This document shows positions 1 to 5,817 of a DNA stretch of 7,706 bases, in pieces. The notes beneath the pieces are model-generated. The model did not search any database. It was not told the DNA's origin and worked only from the letters and a program-made list of their open reading frames with translations. How positions within the stretch are numbered: position 1 is the first letter of the stretch; each line of letters opens with the position of its first letter. Both the position numbers and the translations under genes were made by a program. The DNA lies in NCBI GenBank assembly GCA_023441145.1, contig JAEZQN010000414.1, positions 1 through 7,706 of the forward strand, in the 5' to 3' direction. The stretch is from Bacillota bacterium (lineage in GTDB: Bacteria; Bacillota; Clostridia; Lachnospirales; Lachnospiraceae).

Positions 1-126
1 GACAGCTGCCACTAGGCAGCGTAAGCTAAATTATCTTCAGCGTTTATATTTATTTTTGTGAGTTAACGCATCACCTACGGATAGCTTCTCCAACTTCAAA
101 ACCCCTGTCGAAACCATTACTACCCC
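1..126 (-). ncRNA. ssrA: tmRNA (transfer-messenger RNA), 5' portion only
   Basis: This is the 5' part of the tmRNA that, with SmpB, rescues stalled ribosomes and tags the unfinished protein for proteolysis. On the minus strand the RNA begins GGGGTAG at 126, followed by the near-universal tmRNA 5' signature GGTTTCGACAGGGG (about 116-103), which forms the D-loop side of the tRNA-like domain. A pseudoknot-like segment follows, and then a short tag reading frame at 12-41. The tag stop codon lies in the loop of a perfect 6-bp hairpin (arms 5-10 and 15-20), as in helix 5 of known tmRNAs. The remaining pseudoknots, the T arm and the 3' acceptor strand lie beyond the left edge. Position next to smpB is a common arrangement. 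The 5' end at 126 is set by analogy to the GGGG start of other tmRNAs. Confidence 0.95.
12..41 (-). other. tmRNA proteolysis-tag reading frame (AEDNLAYAA)
   Basis: Reading the minus strand from a GCT resume codon at 41-39, the frame encodes A-E-D-N-L-A-Y-A-A and ends at TAG (14-12). With the alanine carried by tmRNA itself, the tag added would be AAEDNLAYAA. The AEDN start is close to known clostridial tags, and the final Ala-Ala is the ClpXP-type degron. The third residue from the end is Tyr, where Leu is usual. The resume codon is chosen by analogy with clostridial tags; the frame upstream is open back to a TAA, so the exact first codon is inferred. Confidence 0.85.
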
Positions 127-169
127 GAATTGCATAGTAATGTTAGTCATATATAAACGTCTGATAATG

Positions 170-198
170 ATAATATTATAAATTTACTGTTTTGTCAA
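170..198 (-). promoter_or_regulatory. ssrA promoter
   Basis: A perfect -35 box TTGACA (193-198) is separated by exactly 17 bp from a -10 box TATTAT (170-175) on the minus strand. Transcription should start near 163, giving a leader of about 37 nt before the mature tmRNA 5' end at 126. That leader would be removed by RNase P, as for other pre-tmRNAs. The -35 box begins 9 bp after the smpB stop codon, so tmRNA has its own strong promoter independent of smpB. Confidence 0.85.
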
Positions 199-207
199 TG
201 GAATAAT

Positions 208-675
208 TTAATACAGATTTTTAACTTTAAAGGTTTTTTCTGCCTCACGACGTTGGTCTTTTTTTGCTATATCCTGGCGCTTATCATATAGTTTTTTACC
301 TCTTGCCAGACCAATCTCCAACTTAACAAGACTTTTACTTAAATACACATTTAAAGGAACTAAGGTATATCCTTTTTGTTGGATTTCGCCTGCCAATTTA
401 TTTATTTCGTATTTATGCAACAATAACTTTCTAACCCTTAAGGGATCTTTATTGAATATATTACCTTTTTCATACGGAGAGATATGCATATTGTAAATGT
501 ACACTTCTCCCTTTTCAATACGAATAAAGGACTCCTTAATACTACACTTCCCTAGACGCAAAGACTTAACCTCTGTACCATGAAGTGCAATACCCGCTTC
601 ATATTTTTCTTCTATAAAATAATCAAAAAAGGCTTTTTTGTTATTGGCAATTAGTTTTTTCGTTTCCTTTGCCAT
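208..675 (-). CDS. smpB: SsrA-binding protein SmpB
   Basis: SmpB binds the tRNA-like domain of tmRNA, delivers it to stalled ribosomes and mimics the missing codon-anticodon pairing in the decoding centre. The 155-residue protein has the family length. It shows the N-terminal ANNKKAFFDYFIEEKYEAG segment, the GTEVKSLR motif (33-40, with conserved Glu35), the NMHISPYEKGN core (62-72), and a basic C-terminal tail starting at GKKLYDKR (126-133). That tail is the part that folds into the mRNA channel. The ATG at 675-673 is preceded by GGAG with 7 bases between. The gene has its own promoter, lies downstream of a terminator that separates it from rnr, and is followed directly by the ssrA promoter. 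Nothing about the protein looks degraded or foreign. Identification is firm. Confidence 0.98.
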   Translation of the reverse strand: MAKETKKLIANNKKAFFDYFIEEKYEAGIALHGTEVKSLRLGKCSIKESFIRIEKGEVYIYNMHISPYEKGNIFNKDPLRVRKLLLHKYEINKLAGEIQQKGYTLVPLNVYLSKSLVKLEIGLARGKKLYDKRQDIAKKDQRREAEKTFKVKNLY

Positions 676-705
676 TTCATTTCTCCAATCTTACATACTA
701 TTTCT

Positions 706-733
706 ATTATAGCGAAAAGTGAATAATTTTCAA
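706..733 (-). promoter_or_regulatory. smpB promoter
   Basis: On the minus strand TTGAAA (728-733) is followed after 16 bp by a perfect TATAAT (706-711). Predicted start of transcription is near 699, which leaves a leader of about 24 nt that carries the GGAG ribosome site of smpB. It lies just after the terminator that ends rnr, so smpB is likely transcribed on its own. Confidence 0.75.
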
Positions 734-752
734 CCAATGATTTTTCTAGCTA

Positions 753-799
753 GTAAAGAAAACAGTGGGATGCTATAATAGTTAGCGTCTTCCACTGTT
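753..799 (-). terminator. Intrinsic terminator after rnr
   Basis: On the minus strand an 8-bp arm AACAGTGG (799-792) pairs with CCACTGTT (768-761). Inside it a second stem pairs GACGCTA (789-783) with TAGCATC (775-769), apart from one C-A mismatch, around a 7-base loop; a 2-base bulge separates the stems. The hairpin is followed by TTCTTT. It begins 21 bp after the rnr stop codon and is oriented to stop rnr transcripts. Confidence 0.8.
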
Positions 800-820
800 C
801 CTTTGTGATTTTCCTATTTC

Positions 821-2965
821 TTACTCTGTTGTTTCTTCCTTCTCTTCCTCAGCAAGTACAAAATCAACTGTACGAGCTAAAGAGTCCACGCCATCAACAA
901 TAATCTTTATTTTCTGACCTAGTTTATATACCTTCTTGGTGTGCTCACCAACCATAGTATACGTTTCCTCGTCATAGTAATAATAATCATCCTTTAAATT
1001 CGTCACTTTAATCATACCTTCACAGGTATTAGGAAGTTCCACATACATGCCCCAAGTCGTAATACTAGAGATAACCCCTTCAAAGGTTTCCCCAATAAAC
1101 TGTTTCATATACTGTGCCTTCTTAAGCTTATCAACTTCACGCTCTGCCTCATCTGCACGACGCTCCATTGCACTAGACTGAGTAGCAACATCCGTAAGTA
1201 TCTTTTGATAGTGATTGGAACGCTTCTCACTAATACCTCGGCGTAAATTTTCTTTTATAATTCGATGAATCTGCAAATCTGGGTATCGACGAATCGGAGA
1301 GGTAAAATGACAATAATACTTAGTTGATAATCCGAAATGCCCATCATTGGATACGGTATATTTGGCTTGCTTCATACTTCTTAAGGTAAGTCTACTAATT
1401 AAAGCCTCCTCAGGAGATCCTTCCACTTTATCTAATAGCTTCTGGACCTCTTTAGGATGAATCTCATCCTGGCCAACCTTTATGGTATAGCCAAAGTTAT
1501 TAATAAAAATACCCAGTTTTTGAATTTTTTCTTCATCAGGTGCCTCATGAGTACGATACACAAAAGGAATCTCTTGCCAAAAATAATCCTCAGCTACAGT
1601 TTCATTTGCAGCCAACATAAAATCTTCAATAATTCGAGTGGCCGTATTTCGTTCATATGGTCTAATATCGATAGGTTTCCCCTTCTTATCAAGGGTGATC
1701 TTGCTTTCAGGAAAATCAAAATCGATGCCGCCTCTTTTTCTTCTCTTCTCTCGTAAGATAGCAGCTAACTCCTGCATTAACTCAAACATTGGAACCAATG
1801 GTTCATACTCTTTTCGTTCTGCTTCGTCACCATCTAATATTTTTTGAACACTTGTATAGGACATACGCCTAGTTACTTTAACTACAGTCTCAGCAATCTT
1901 GTGGCTAACCACGCTCCCCTTTGAATCAATATCCATAAAGCAGCTTAAAGCTAATCGATCCACACCTGCATTTAAAGAACAGATTCCATTAGAAAGCTTA
2001 TGAGGTAGCATTGGGATTACCCGATCAACTAAATAAACGCTAGTACCTCTTTTTAATGCCTCTTGATCTAATACAGACCCTTCCTTTACATAATTAGATA
2101 CATCTGCTATGTGAACTCCTAGCTTGTAAATCTCGCCTTCCTTACTAATGGTAATAGCATCATCTAGATCCTTTGCATCTTCTCCATCAATGGTTACCAT
2201 TTGCCATTCTCTAATGTCGACTCTTCCACCAATATCAGCTGGATCAACTTCATCCGAAATATCATCAATGTATTTCATTACTGGTCCAGGAAAATCTGTT
2301 GGTAGATTATAGCCCTTCACTATAGACATAATGTCCACGCCAGGATCGTTAATATGCCCCAAGATTTCAACAATCTTACCCTCAGGCTTCTTGTCCTTAT
2401 TACCATAGTCAGTTATCTTTACTACAACTTTATGGCCAGTAACAGCGCCTTTACAAAATTCCTTTGGAATATAGATATCTCTATTAAACTTCTGATTATC
2501 AGTAACTACAAACCCATAGTTTTTGCTTTTAGCGAAGGTTCCTACTACTTCATCCGTCTTACGCTCTAGAATAGAGACAATCACACCTTCTCTTCGTTTT
2601 CCAGTCTGTCCTTCTAATACCTTAACCTGTACAATATCATTGTGTAAGGCACCCTTTTGTGCATTTTCCGGAATAAAGATATCTTGGTCTTCACCTTCAA
2701 TTTCAACAAATCCAAAGCCTTTGCTATTACCTATAAATGTACCAACTTTTACATTATCTGCACAAACCTTAAATTTACCTTTTACATCAATGGTAATCTT
2801 ACCTTCATTAACTAGACTCTCCAAAACTTCTCTTAAATCTTCTTTTTCATTCTTTGGAACCTGCAAAGTTACCACTAGTTCCTTAAACTTTAATGGTCGG
2901 TACTCTTTGCTACTTATATACGAAAATACAACTTCTTTTTTTTGTTCTAATACTTGTTTATCCAT
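821..2965 (-). CDS. rnr: Ribonuclease R (3'-5' exoribonuclease)
   Basis: RNase R is a processive, magnesium-dependent exonuclease that unwinds and degrades structured RNA and removes faulty mRNAs in trans-translation. From the preferred ATG at 2965-2963 the protein has 714 residues. Domains, numbered from the longer start at 3007, are a winged-helix N-terminus (about 20-80), two cold-shock OB domains (about 86-145 and 153-215), the RNB catalytic domain (about 255-585) and an S1 domain (about 636-712). The catalytic motif IDGEDAKDLDDA supplies metal-binding Asp274, 280, 282 and 283. HIADVSNYV (299-307), HFTSPIRRYPDL (567-578) and AMERRADEAERE (613-624) are further RNB signatures. The tail is acidic, unlike the lysine-rich tail of the E. 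coli enzyme. MDKQVLEQ fits family N-termini; the upstream in-frame ATG at 3007 has no ribosome site, while the chosen start has AAAGG at a long 13-base distance. Proximity to smpB-ssrA fits its role. Confidence 0.96.
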   Translation of the reverse strand: MDKQVLEQKKEVVFSYISSKEYRPLKFKELVVTLQVPKNEKEDLREVLESLVNEGKITIDVKGKFKVCADNVKVGTFIGNSKGFGFVEIEGEDQDIFIPENAQKGALHNDIVQVKVLEGQTGKRREGVIVSILERKTDEVVGTFAKSKNYGFVVTDNQKFNRDIYIPKEFCKGAVTGHKVVVKITDYGNKDKKPEGKIVEILGHINDPGVDIMSIVKGYNLPTDFPGPVMKYIDDISDEVDPADIGGRVDIREWQMVTIDGEDAKDLDDAITISKEGEIYKLGVHIADVSNYVKEGSVLDQEALKRGTSVYLVDRVIPMLPHKLSNGICSLNAGVDRLALSCFMDIDSKGSVVSHKIAETVVKVTRRMSYTSVQKILDGDEAERKEYEPLVPMFELMQELAAILREKRRKRGGIDFDFPESKITLDKKGKPIDIRPYERNTATRIIEDFMLAANETVAEDYFWQEIPFVYRTHEAPDEEKIQKLGIFINNFGYTIKVGQDEIHPKEVQKLLDKVEGSPEEALISRLTLRSMKQAKYTVSNDGHFGLSTKYYCHFTSPIRRYPDLQIHRIIKENLRRGISEKRSNHYQKILTDVATQSSAMERRADEAEREVDKLKKAQYMKQFIGETFEGVISSITTWGMYVELPNTCEGMIKVTNLKDDYYYYDEETYTMVGEHTKKVYKLGQKIKIIVDGVDSLARTVDFVLAEEEKEETTE

Positions 2966-3029
2966 GTGAGAATGCCAGCCTTTCTTGTTGTATTCCAGTT
3001 GTATCATAGGAACTATATCTTATTAAAAT

Positions 3030-3058
3030 ATTATAGCATAAGTGATACATAATTATAA
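3030..3058 (-). promoter_or_regulatory. rnr promoter (extended -10 type)
   Basis: The minus strand carries TGCTATAAT (3030-3038), a perfect extended -10 element, with only a weak -35 (TTATAA at 3053-3058, 17-bp spacing). Transcription should start near 3023, about 16 nt before the in-frame ATG at 3007 and about 58 nt before the preferred rnr start. No terminator is seen between the lipoprotein stop (3080) and this site, so read-through from the lipoprotein gene is also possible. Confidence 0.7.
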
Positions 3059-3079
3059 GTAATATGCCTTTATTCTTCA

Positions 3080-3544
3080 TTATTCCTTGGATATAGTCAG
3101 ACGTTTAAATGCTTCTTCAACTTCAGCCTGAGAAGAAGTACTGCCCAATATGACACAAGTACTTGCGTCCTTAACCATAAGCAATATATTATTTTCTTCC
3201 CCTGTTGTGCCATCATAGCTGTAGAAGAAATATGTATTACCATCTTTTTCTGATTCTTCAATTAACTTAGCTTTTTCGTCAGTTGAAACAGCCTTTTTTA
3301 AGTCTGTATAATTTTGTTCAGTACCAAAAACACCCTGTAGGATAGTTTCCTCATTATTATAAATAGAAAAACTGCCATCCTTCTGTTTAATAGACCAATC
3401 ATCTGATGTATCCAGCTTAATCTTGATTTTATCACCTGTTTCAACCGAAAACGTATAGGCAAAGGACGACTTACATGCAACTAAAGTAATTAGTATTATG
3501 CATACTACAATGACTGCCCTACTGAGTAAAGTTATTTTTTTCAT
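3080..3544 (-). CDS. Small secreted lipoprotein of unknown function
   Basis: I do not recognise a named family for this 154-residue protein. The N-terminus is a clear export signal: MKK, a hydrophobic core at about 9-22, then LVAC (21-24), which matches a lipobox with Cys24 as the lipidated residue. A signal-peptidase I site after SFA (27-29) is an alternative. The remaining ~130 residues are hydrophilic and charged, without further membrane segments. They look like one small mixed alpha/beta domain ending in a helix (AEVEEAFKRLTISKE), the kind of layout seen in small extracellular lipoproteins; this fold guess is weak. The ATG is preceded by AAGGGGG with a spacing of 8, a strong ribosome site. 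It lies between a terminator after secG and the rnr promoter, with its own promoter, so its neighbours say little about its job. Confidence 0.85.
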   Translation of the reverse strand: MKKITLLSRAVIVVCIILITLVACKSSFAYTFSVETGDKIKIKLDTSDDWSIKQKDGSFSIYNNEETILQGVFGTEQNYTDLKKAVSTDEKAKLIEESEKDGNTYFFYSYDGTTGEENNILLMVKDASTCVILGSTSSQAEVEEAFKRLTISKE

Positions 3545-3612
3545 ACAATTTACCCCCTTCTGAAATAAATAATTATATTATCTTCTTTTCTTTAAGGTCA
3601 TTCTAAGCTTTT

Positions 3613-3647
3613 ATGTGTTAAATTATACCATAAGCAGTATAACACAT
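3613..3647 (-). repeat. Inverted repeat spanning the lipoprotein promoter (possible operator)
   Basis: Two perfect 8-bp arms, ATGTGTTA (plus strand 3613-3620) and TAACACAT (3640-3647), flank the -10 box with 19 bp between them. The right arm overlaps the -35 box and the left arm covers the predicted start of transcription. This is the placement expected for a repressor operator, but the arms match no regulator site I can name, and the spacing is wider than for most dimeric repressors. A partial hairpin could also form. Confidence 0.4.
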
Positions 3648-3650
3648 CAA
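3622..3650 (-). promoter_or_regulatory. Promoter of the lipoprotein gene
   Basis: On the minus strand TTGATG (3645-3650) and TATAAT (3622-3627) are spaced by 17 bp, and TGG immediately before the -10 makes it an extended -10 promoter. Transcription should begin near 3615, giving a leader of about 70 nt. Confidence 0.75.
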
Positions 3651-3683
3651 ACGTATTAGTAAATTTATGAAGAACTTCTAATA

Positions 3684-3719
3684 ATACTAAAAAGGGCACT
3701 CCTATACGAAGCGCCCTTT
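3684..3719 (-). terminator. Intrinsic terminator after secG
   Basis: On the minus strand AAAGGGCGCTTC (3719-3708) pairs with GGAGTGCCCTTT (3702-3691) around the loop GTATA (3707-3703), allowing two G-U pairs. The 3' arm runs into a T-tract of five (3693-3689) and then AGTATTATT. It starts 19 bp after the secG stop and should end secG transcripts. Confidence 0.9.
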
Positions 3720-3737
3720 ACATGTTAATATCATTGA

Positions 3738-3980
3738 TTATTCCCAGAATCCCATATTAAGTAATATAGATAGAACAACAAATAAAACAGCCAATACAGC
3801 AGTTAATTTATTTAAAGAACCATCTAATGTACGACCCTTATTCTTGCCCCAGTAGGTATCTGCAGCACCACTAATAGTACCTAAGCCAGCTGATTTACCT
3901 TCCTGCATAAGTACAATTACAACTAAACCAATACATATTGCAATATATGCAATAATAGTAATAACCTTAAGAACAGCCAT
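3738..3980 (-). CDS. secG: Preprotein translocase subunit SecG
   Basis: SecG is the small non-essential subunit of the SecYEG channel in the cytoplasmic membrane that assists SecA-driven protein export. The 80-residue protein has the usual Gram-positive length and topology: membrane helix 1 at about 3-25, the conserved cytoplasmic loop LMQEGKSAGLG (24-34) followed by SGAADTYWGKNKGRT, and membrane helix 2 at about 59-76. The ATG at 3980-3978 follows AGGAGG with 8 bases between, a consensus ribosome site. It has its own promoter overlapping the hairpin after gpmI, and a strong terminator, so it appears to form a single-gene unit. Linkage to glycolytic genes upstream and rnr-smpB downstream is a recurrent Firmicutes arrangement. 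Confidence 0.96.
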   Translation of the reverse strand: MAVLKVITIIAYIAICIGLVVIVLMQEGKSAGLGTISGAADTYWGKNKGRTLDGSLNKLTAVLAVLFVVLSILLNMGFWE

Positions 3981-4010
3981 CCCTTACACCTCCTAATGCT
4001 TAACACAATA

Positions 4011-4039
4011 ATTCTATCATAATAAGACAGGTATTTCAA
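4011..4039 (-). promoter_or_regulatory. secG promoter
   Basis: The minus strand shows TTGAAA (4034-4039), a 17-bp spacer and TAGAAT (4011-4016) preceded by TGA, giving an extended -10. Predicted start is near 4004. The -35 box lies within the 3' arm of the hairpin that follows gpmI. Confidence 0.7.
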
Positions 4040-4067
4040 CAAAAATCATAATTTTTATTGAAATACC
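4030..4067 (-). terminator. Long hairpin after gpmI, probable terminator
   Basis: A 17-bp stem with a 4-base loop: perfect 10-bp outer arms (4030-4039 and 4058-4067) plus seven further pairs, one of them G-T. It begins 11 bp after the gpmI stop codon. On the minus strand the trailing sequence is TGTCTTATTATG, a poor T-tract, so it may act as a partial terminator or as a 3'-end protector. An AT-rich, nearly perfect hairpin of this length at this place is unlikely to be chance. Confidence 0.65.
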
Positions 4068-4078
4068 ACTTCTTATCC

Positions 4079-5626
4079 TTAATTTTTCTTAACTAATAAA
4101 GATTTACCTGTCATTTCAGTAGGCTGTGGTATTTCCATCATTTCTAATAATGTTGGAGCAATATCTGCTAAACAACCACCTTCACGAAGTGTGTAGTCTT
4201 TCTTGTAATTAACTAAGATAAATGGAACTGGATTTGTAGTATGTGCTGTAAAAGGCACTCCTGTTTCATAATCTACTAATTGTTCGCAGTTACCATGATC
4301 TGCACAAATAAACATTTGACCATCTACTTCAAGTAGTGCATCATACACTTTACTTACACAAGCATCCACTGCTTCTACTGCTTTAATTGCAGCATCTTCT
4401 ATTCCTGTATGGCCTACCATATCTGGGTTTGCAAAGTTTACGATAATCAAATCATATTTGTCTGACTTTATTGCATTTGCAAGATTTTCAGCAACTTGGT
4501 AAGCACTCATTTCTGGCTGTAAGTCATATGTTGCAACCTTTGGAGAATTTACAAGAATACGATCTTCACCTTCATATGGTTGTTCAACACCACCATTGAA
4601 GAAAAACGTTACATGAGCATATTTTTCAGTCTCCGCAGTACGTAACTGTGTTTTACCTAATTTAGATAAATACTCTCCTAGTGTATTCTTAATTTCCACC
4701 TTATTAAAAGCTACTAGCTTATTAGGAATGGTTTTATCATATTCACCAAAGCAAACGTAAGTTAAATCTAACATTCCATCTTTTCTCGCAAAGCCATCAA
4801 AATTAGGGTCACAAAAAGCTCTTGTGATTTCTCTGGCACGATCAGGACGGAAATTGTAGAAAATAACGCTATCTTTATTCTTAATAGTAGCAACTGGTGC
4901 ACCATTTTCAGTAACTACAGTAGGAAGAACGAATTCATCATTCTCACCTTTCGCATAGGATTGTTCTACAGCTCCTACAGCACTATCTGCCATTACTCCT
5001 ACACCTTCTGTTAAAGCAACATAGGCCTTTTCAACACGTTCCCAGCGATTATCACGATCCATAACATAGTAACGTCCCATAACGGAAGCTATTTTACCAA
5101 CACCAATTTCCTTCATCTTGGCTTCCAAATCCTCTACAAATCCTTTACCAGAAGTAGGTGCTGTATCACGTCCATCTAAAAATGCATGAACGTAGACTTT
5201 AGTAAGACCACAGCGCTTTGCAAGCTCTAATAAGCCATATAAATGAGTATTGTGACTGTGTACACCTCCATCAGATAACAGACCATACATATGAAGAGCA
5301 GAGTCGTTTTTCTTACAATTCTCCATAGCTGCTAAAAGAGCCTCATTTTCAAAAAATGTACCATCTTGAATTTCTTTTGTGATACGAGTAAGTTCTTGGT
5401 AAACAATACGTCCAGCACCCATGTTAAGATGGCCAACCTCGGAGTTACCCATCTGTCCATCAGGTAAACCTACAGCTAGACCACTAGCATAACCTTTTAC
5501 AAAAGGATACTCTGTCATAAGTTTCGTCATAACAGGAGTTTTTGCTTCCTTTACTGCATTTCCTTTTTCTACATCATTTAATCCATAACCATCTAAAATC
5601 ATTAATACTGTGGGTTTTTTACTCAT
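4079..5626 (-). CDS. gpmI: 2,3-bisphosphoglycerate-independent phosphoglycerate mutase
   Basis: GpmI interconverts 3- and 2-phosphoglycerate in lower glycolysis using two manganese ions and a phosphoserine intermediate. The 515-residue protein has the full family length and an alkaline-phosphatase-like fold with a phosphotransferase insert. Visible active-site residues are Asp12 (LMILDGYG), the nucleophile Ser62 in QMGNSEVGHLNMGAGR, His123 (GGVHSHNTH), Arg153/Asp154 (LDGRDTAP), Arg185 and Arg191 (GRYYVMDRDNRW), Arg260 and Arg263 (NFRPDRAR), Lys335 (AETEKYAHV), Asp402 and His406 (NPDMVGHTG), Asp443 and His444 (CADHGN) and His462 (AHTTNPVP). None is missing. The ATG is preceded by AAGGA with a spacing of 9. 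It follows tpiA across an unusual repeat-filled gap, and no consensus promoter is obvious just upstream; a weak TATAAA is present at about 5677-5682. Confidence 0.98.
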   Translation of the reverse strand: MSKKPTVLMILDGYGLNDVEKGNAVKEAKTPVMTKLMTEYPFVKGYASGLAVGLPDGQMGNSEVGHLNMGAGRIVYQELTRITKEIQDGTFFENEALLAAMENCKKNDSALHMYGLLSDGGVHSHNTHLYGLLELAKRCGLTKVYVHAFLDGRDTAPTSGKGFVEDLEAKMKEIGVGKIASVMGRYYVMDRDNRWERVEKAYVALTEGVGVMADSAVGAVEQSYAKGENDEFVLPTVVTENGAPVATIKNKDSVIFYNFRPDRAREITRAFCDPNFDGFARKDGMLDLTYVCFGEYDKTIPNKLVAFNKVEIKNTLGEYLSKLGKTQLRTAETEKYAHVTFFFNGGVEQPYEGEDRILVNSPKVATYDLQPEMSAYQVAENLANAIKSDKYDLIIVNFANPDMVGHTGIEDAAIKAVEAVDACVSKVYDALLEVDGQMFICADHGNCEQLVDYETGVPFTAHTTNPVPFILVNYKKDYTLREGGCLADIAPTLLEMMEIPQPTEMTGKSLLVKKN

Positions 5627-5661
5627 AATTTCTGATCCTTTTTATTCTCACACTAAGCCCT

Positions 5662-5676
5662 AGTAGGTTCCCTACT
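5662..5676. repeat. Small perfect hairpin upstream of gpmI
   Basis: AGTAGG (5662-5667) and CCTACT (5671-5676) form a 6-bp stem around a TTC triloop (GAA on the transcribed minus strand). It lies in the probable gpmI leader, about 22 bp upstream of the ribosome site. The TTC loop is shared with two hairpins further along the same gap. Confidence 0.6.
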
Positions 5677-5710
5677 TTATACTGTTAACGCTTTACCGTC
5701 TACCCCTAAT

Positions 5711-5803
5711 GACTCCATCACGAGATAAACTCCCTCGTGACTCTGTCACAAGATAAACTCCCTCGTGACTCCGTCACAAGATAAACTCCCTCGTGACTCC
5801 GTC
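5711..5803. repeat. 28-bp tandem repeat, three units plus a partial fourth
   Basis: Units occupy 5711-5738, 5739-5766 and 5767-5794, with nine bases of a fourth at 5795-5803. Units 2 and 3 differ at one base; unit 1 differs from unit 3 at two. Each junction holds GTGAC-TCY-GTCAC, a palindrome that recurs every 28 bp, intact at 5737-5749 and 5765-5777 and decayed at both ends. Two small-palindrome copies per 28 bp of identical spacing look like slippage or unequal exchange, not spacer-repeat alternation. Confidence 0.9.
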
Positions 5804-5817
5804 TCTCGGTGTAGGAC

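Noticed and set aside
1457..1847. Two overlapping plus-strand frames opposite the rnr catalytic domain
   Set aside because: Both lie fully antisense to conserved RNB sequence and encode low-complexity, non-family peptides.
2523..2969. 148-codon open frame on the plus strand opposite the rnr 5' end
   Set aside because: It is antisense to well-conserved RNase R domains, has no convincing ribosome site or recognisable protein features, and is Ser/Thr/Pro-rich as expected from a shadow frame.
3298..3480. 60-codon minus-strand frame inside the lipoprotein gene
   Set aside because: It lies within the lipoprotein gene in another frame, has no ribosome site, and the signal peptide and start signals support the longer frame.
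5711..5803. CRISPR array based on 28-bp repeats
   Set aside because: The 28-bp units are directly adjacent with no unique spacers between them, only about three copies exist, and no cas gene is nearby. It is a tandem repeat.
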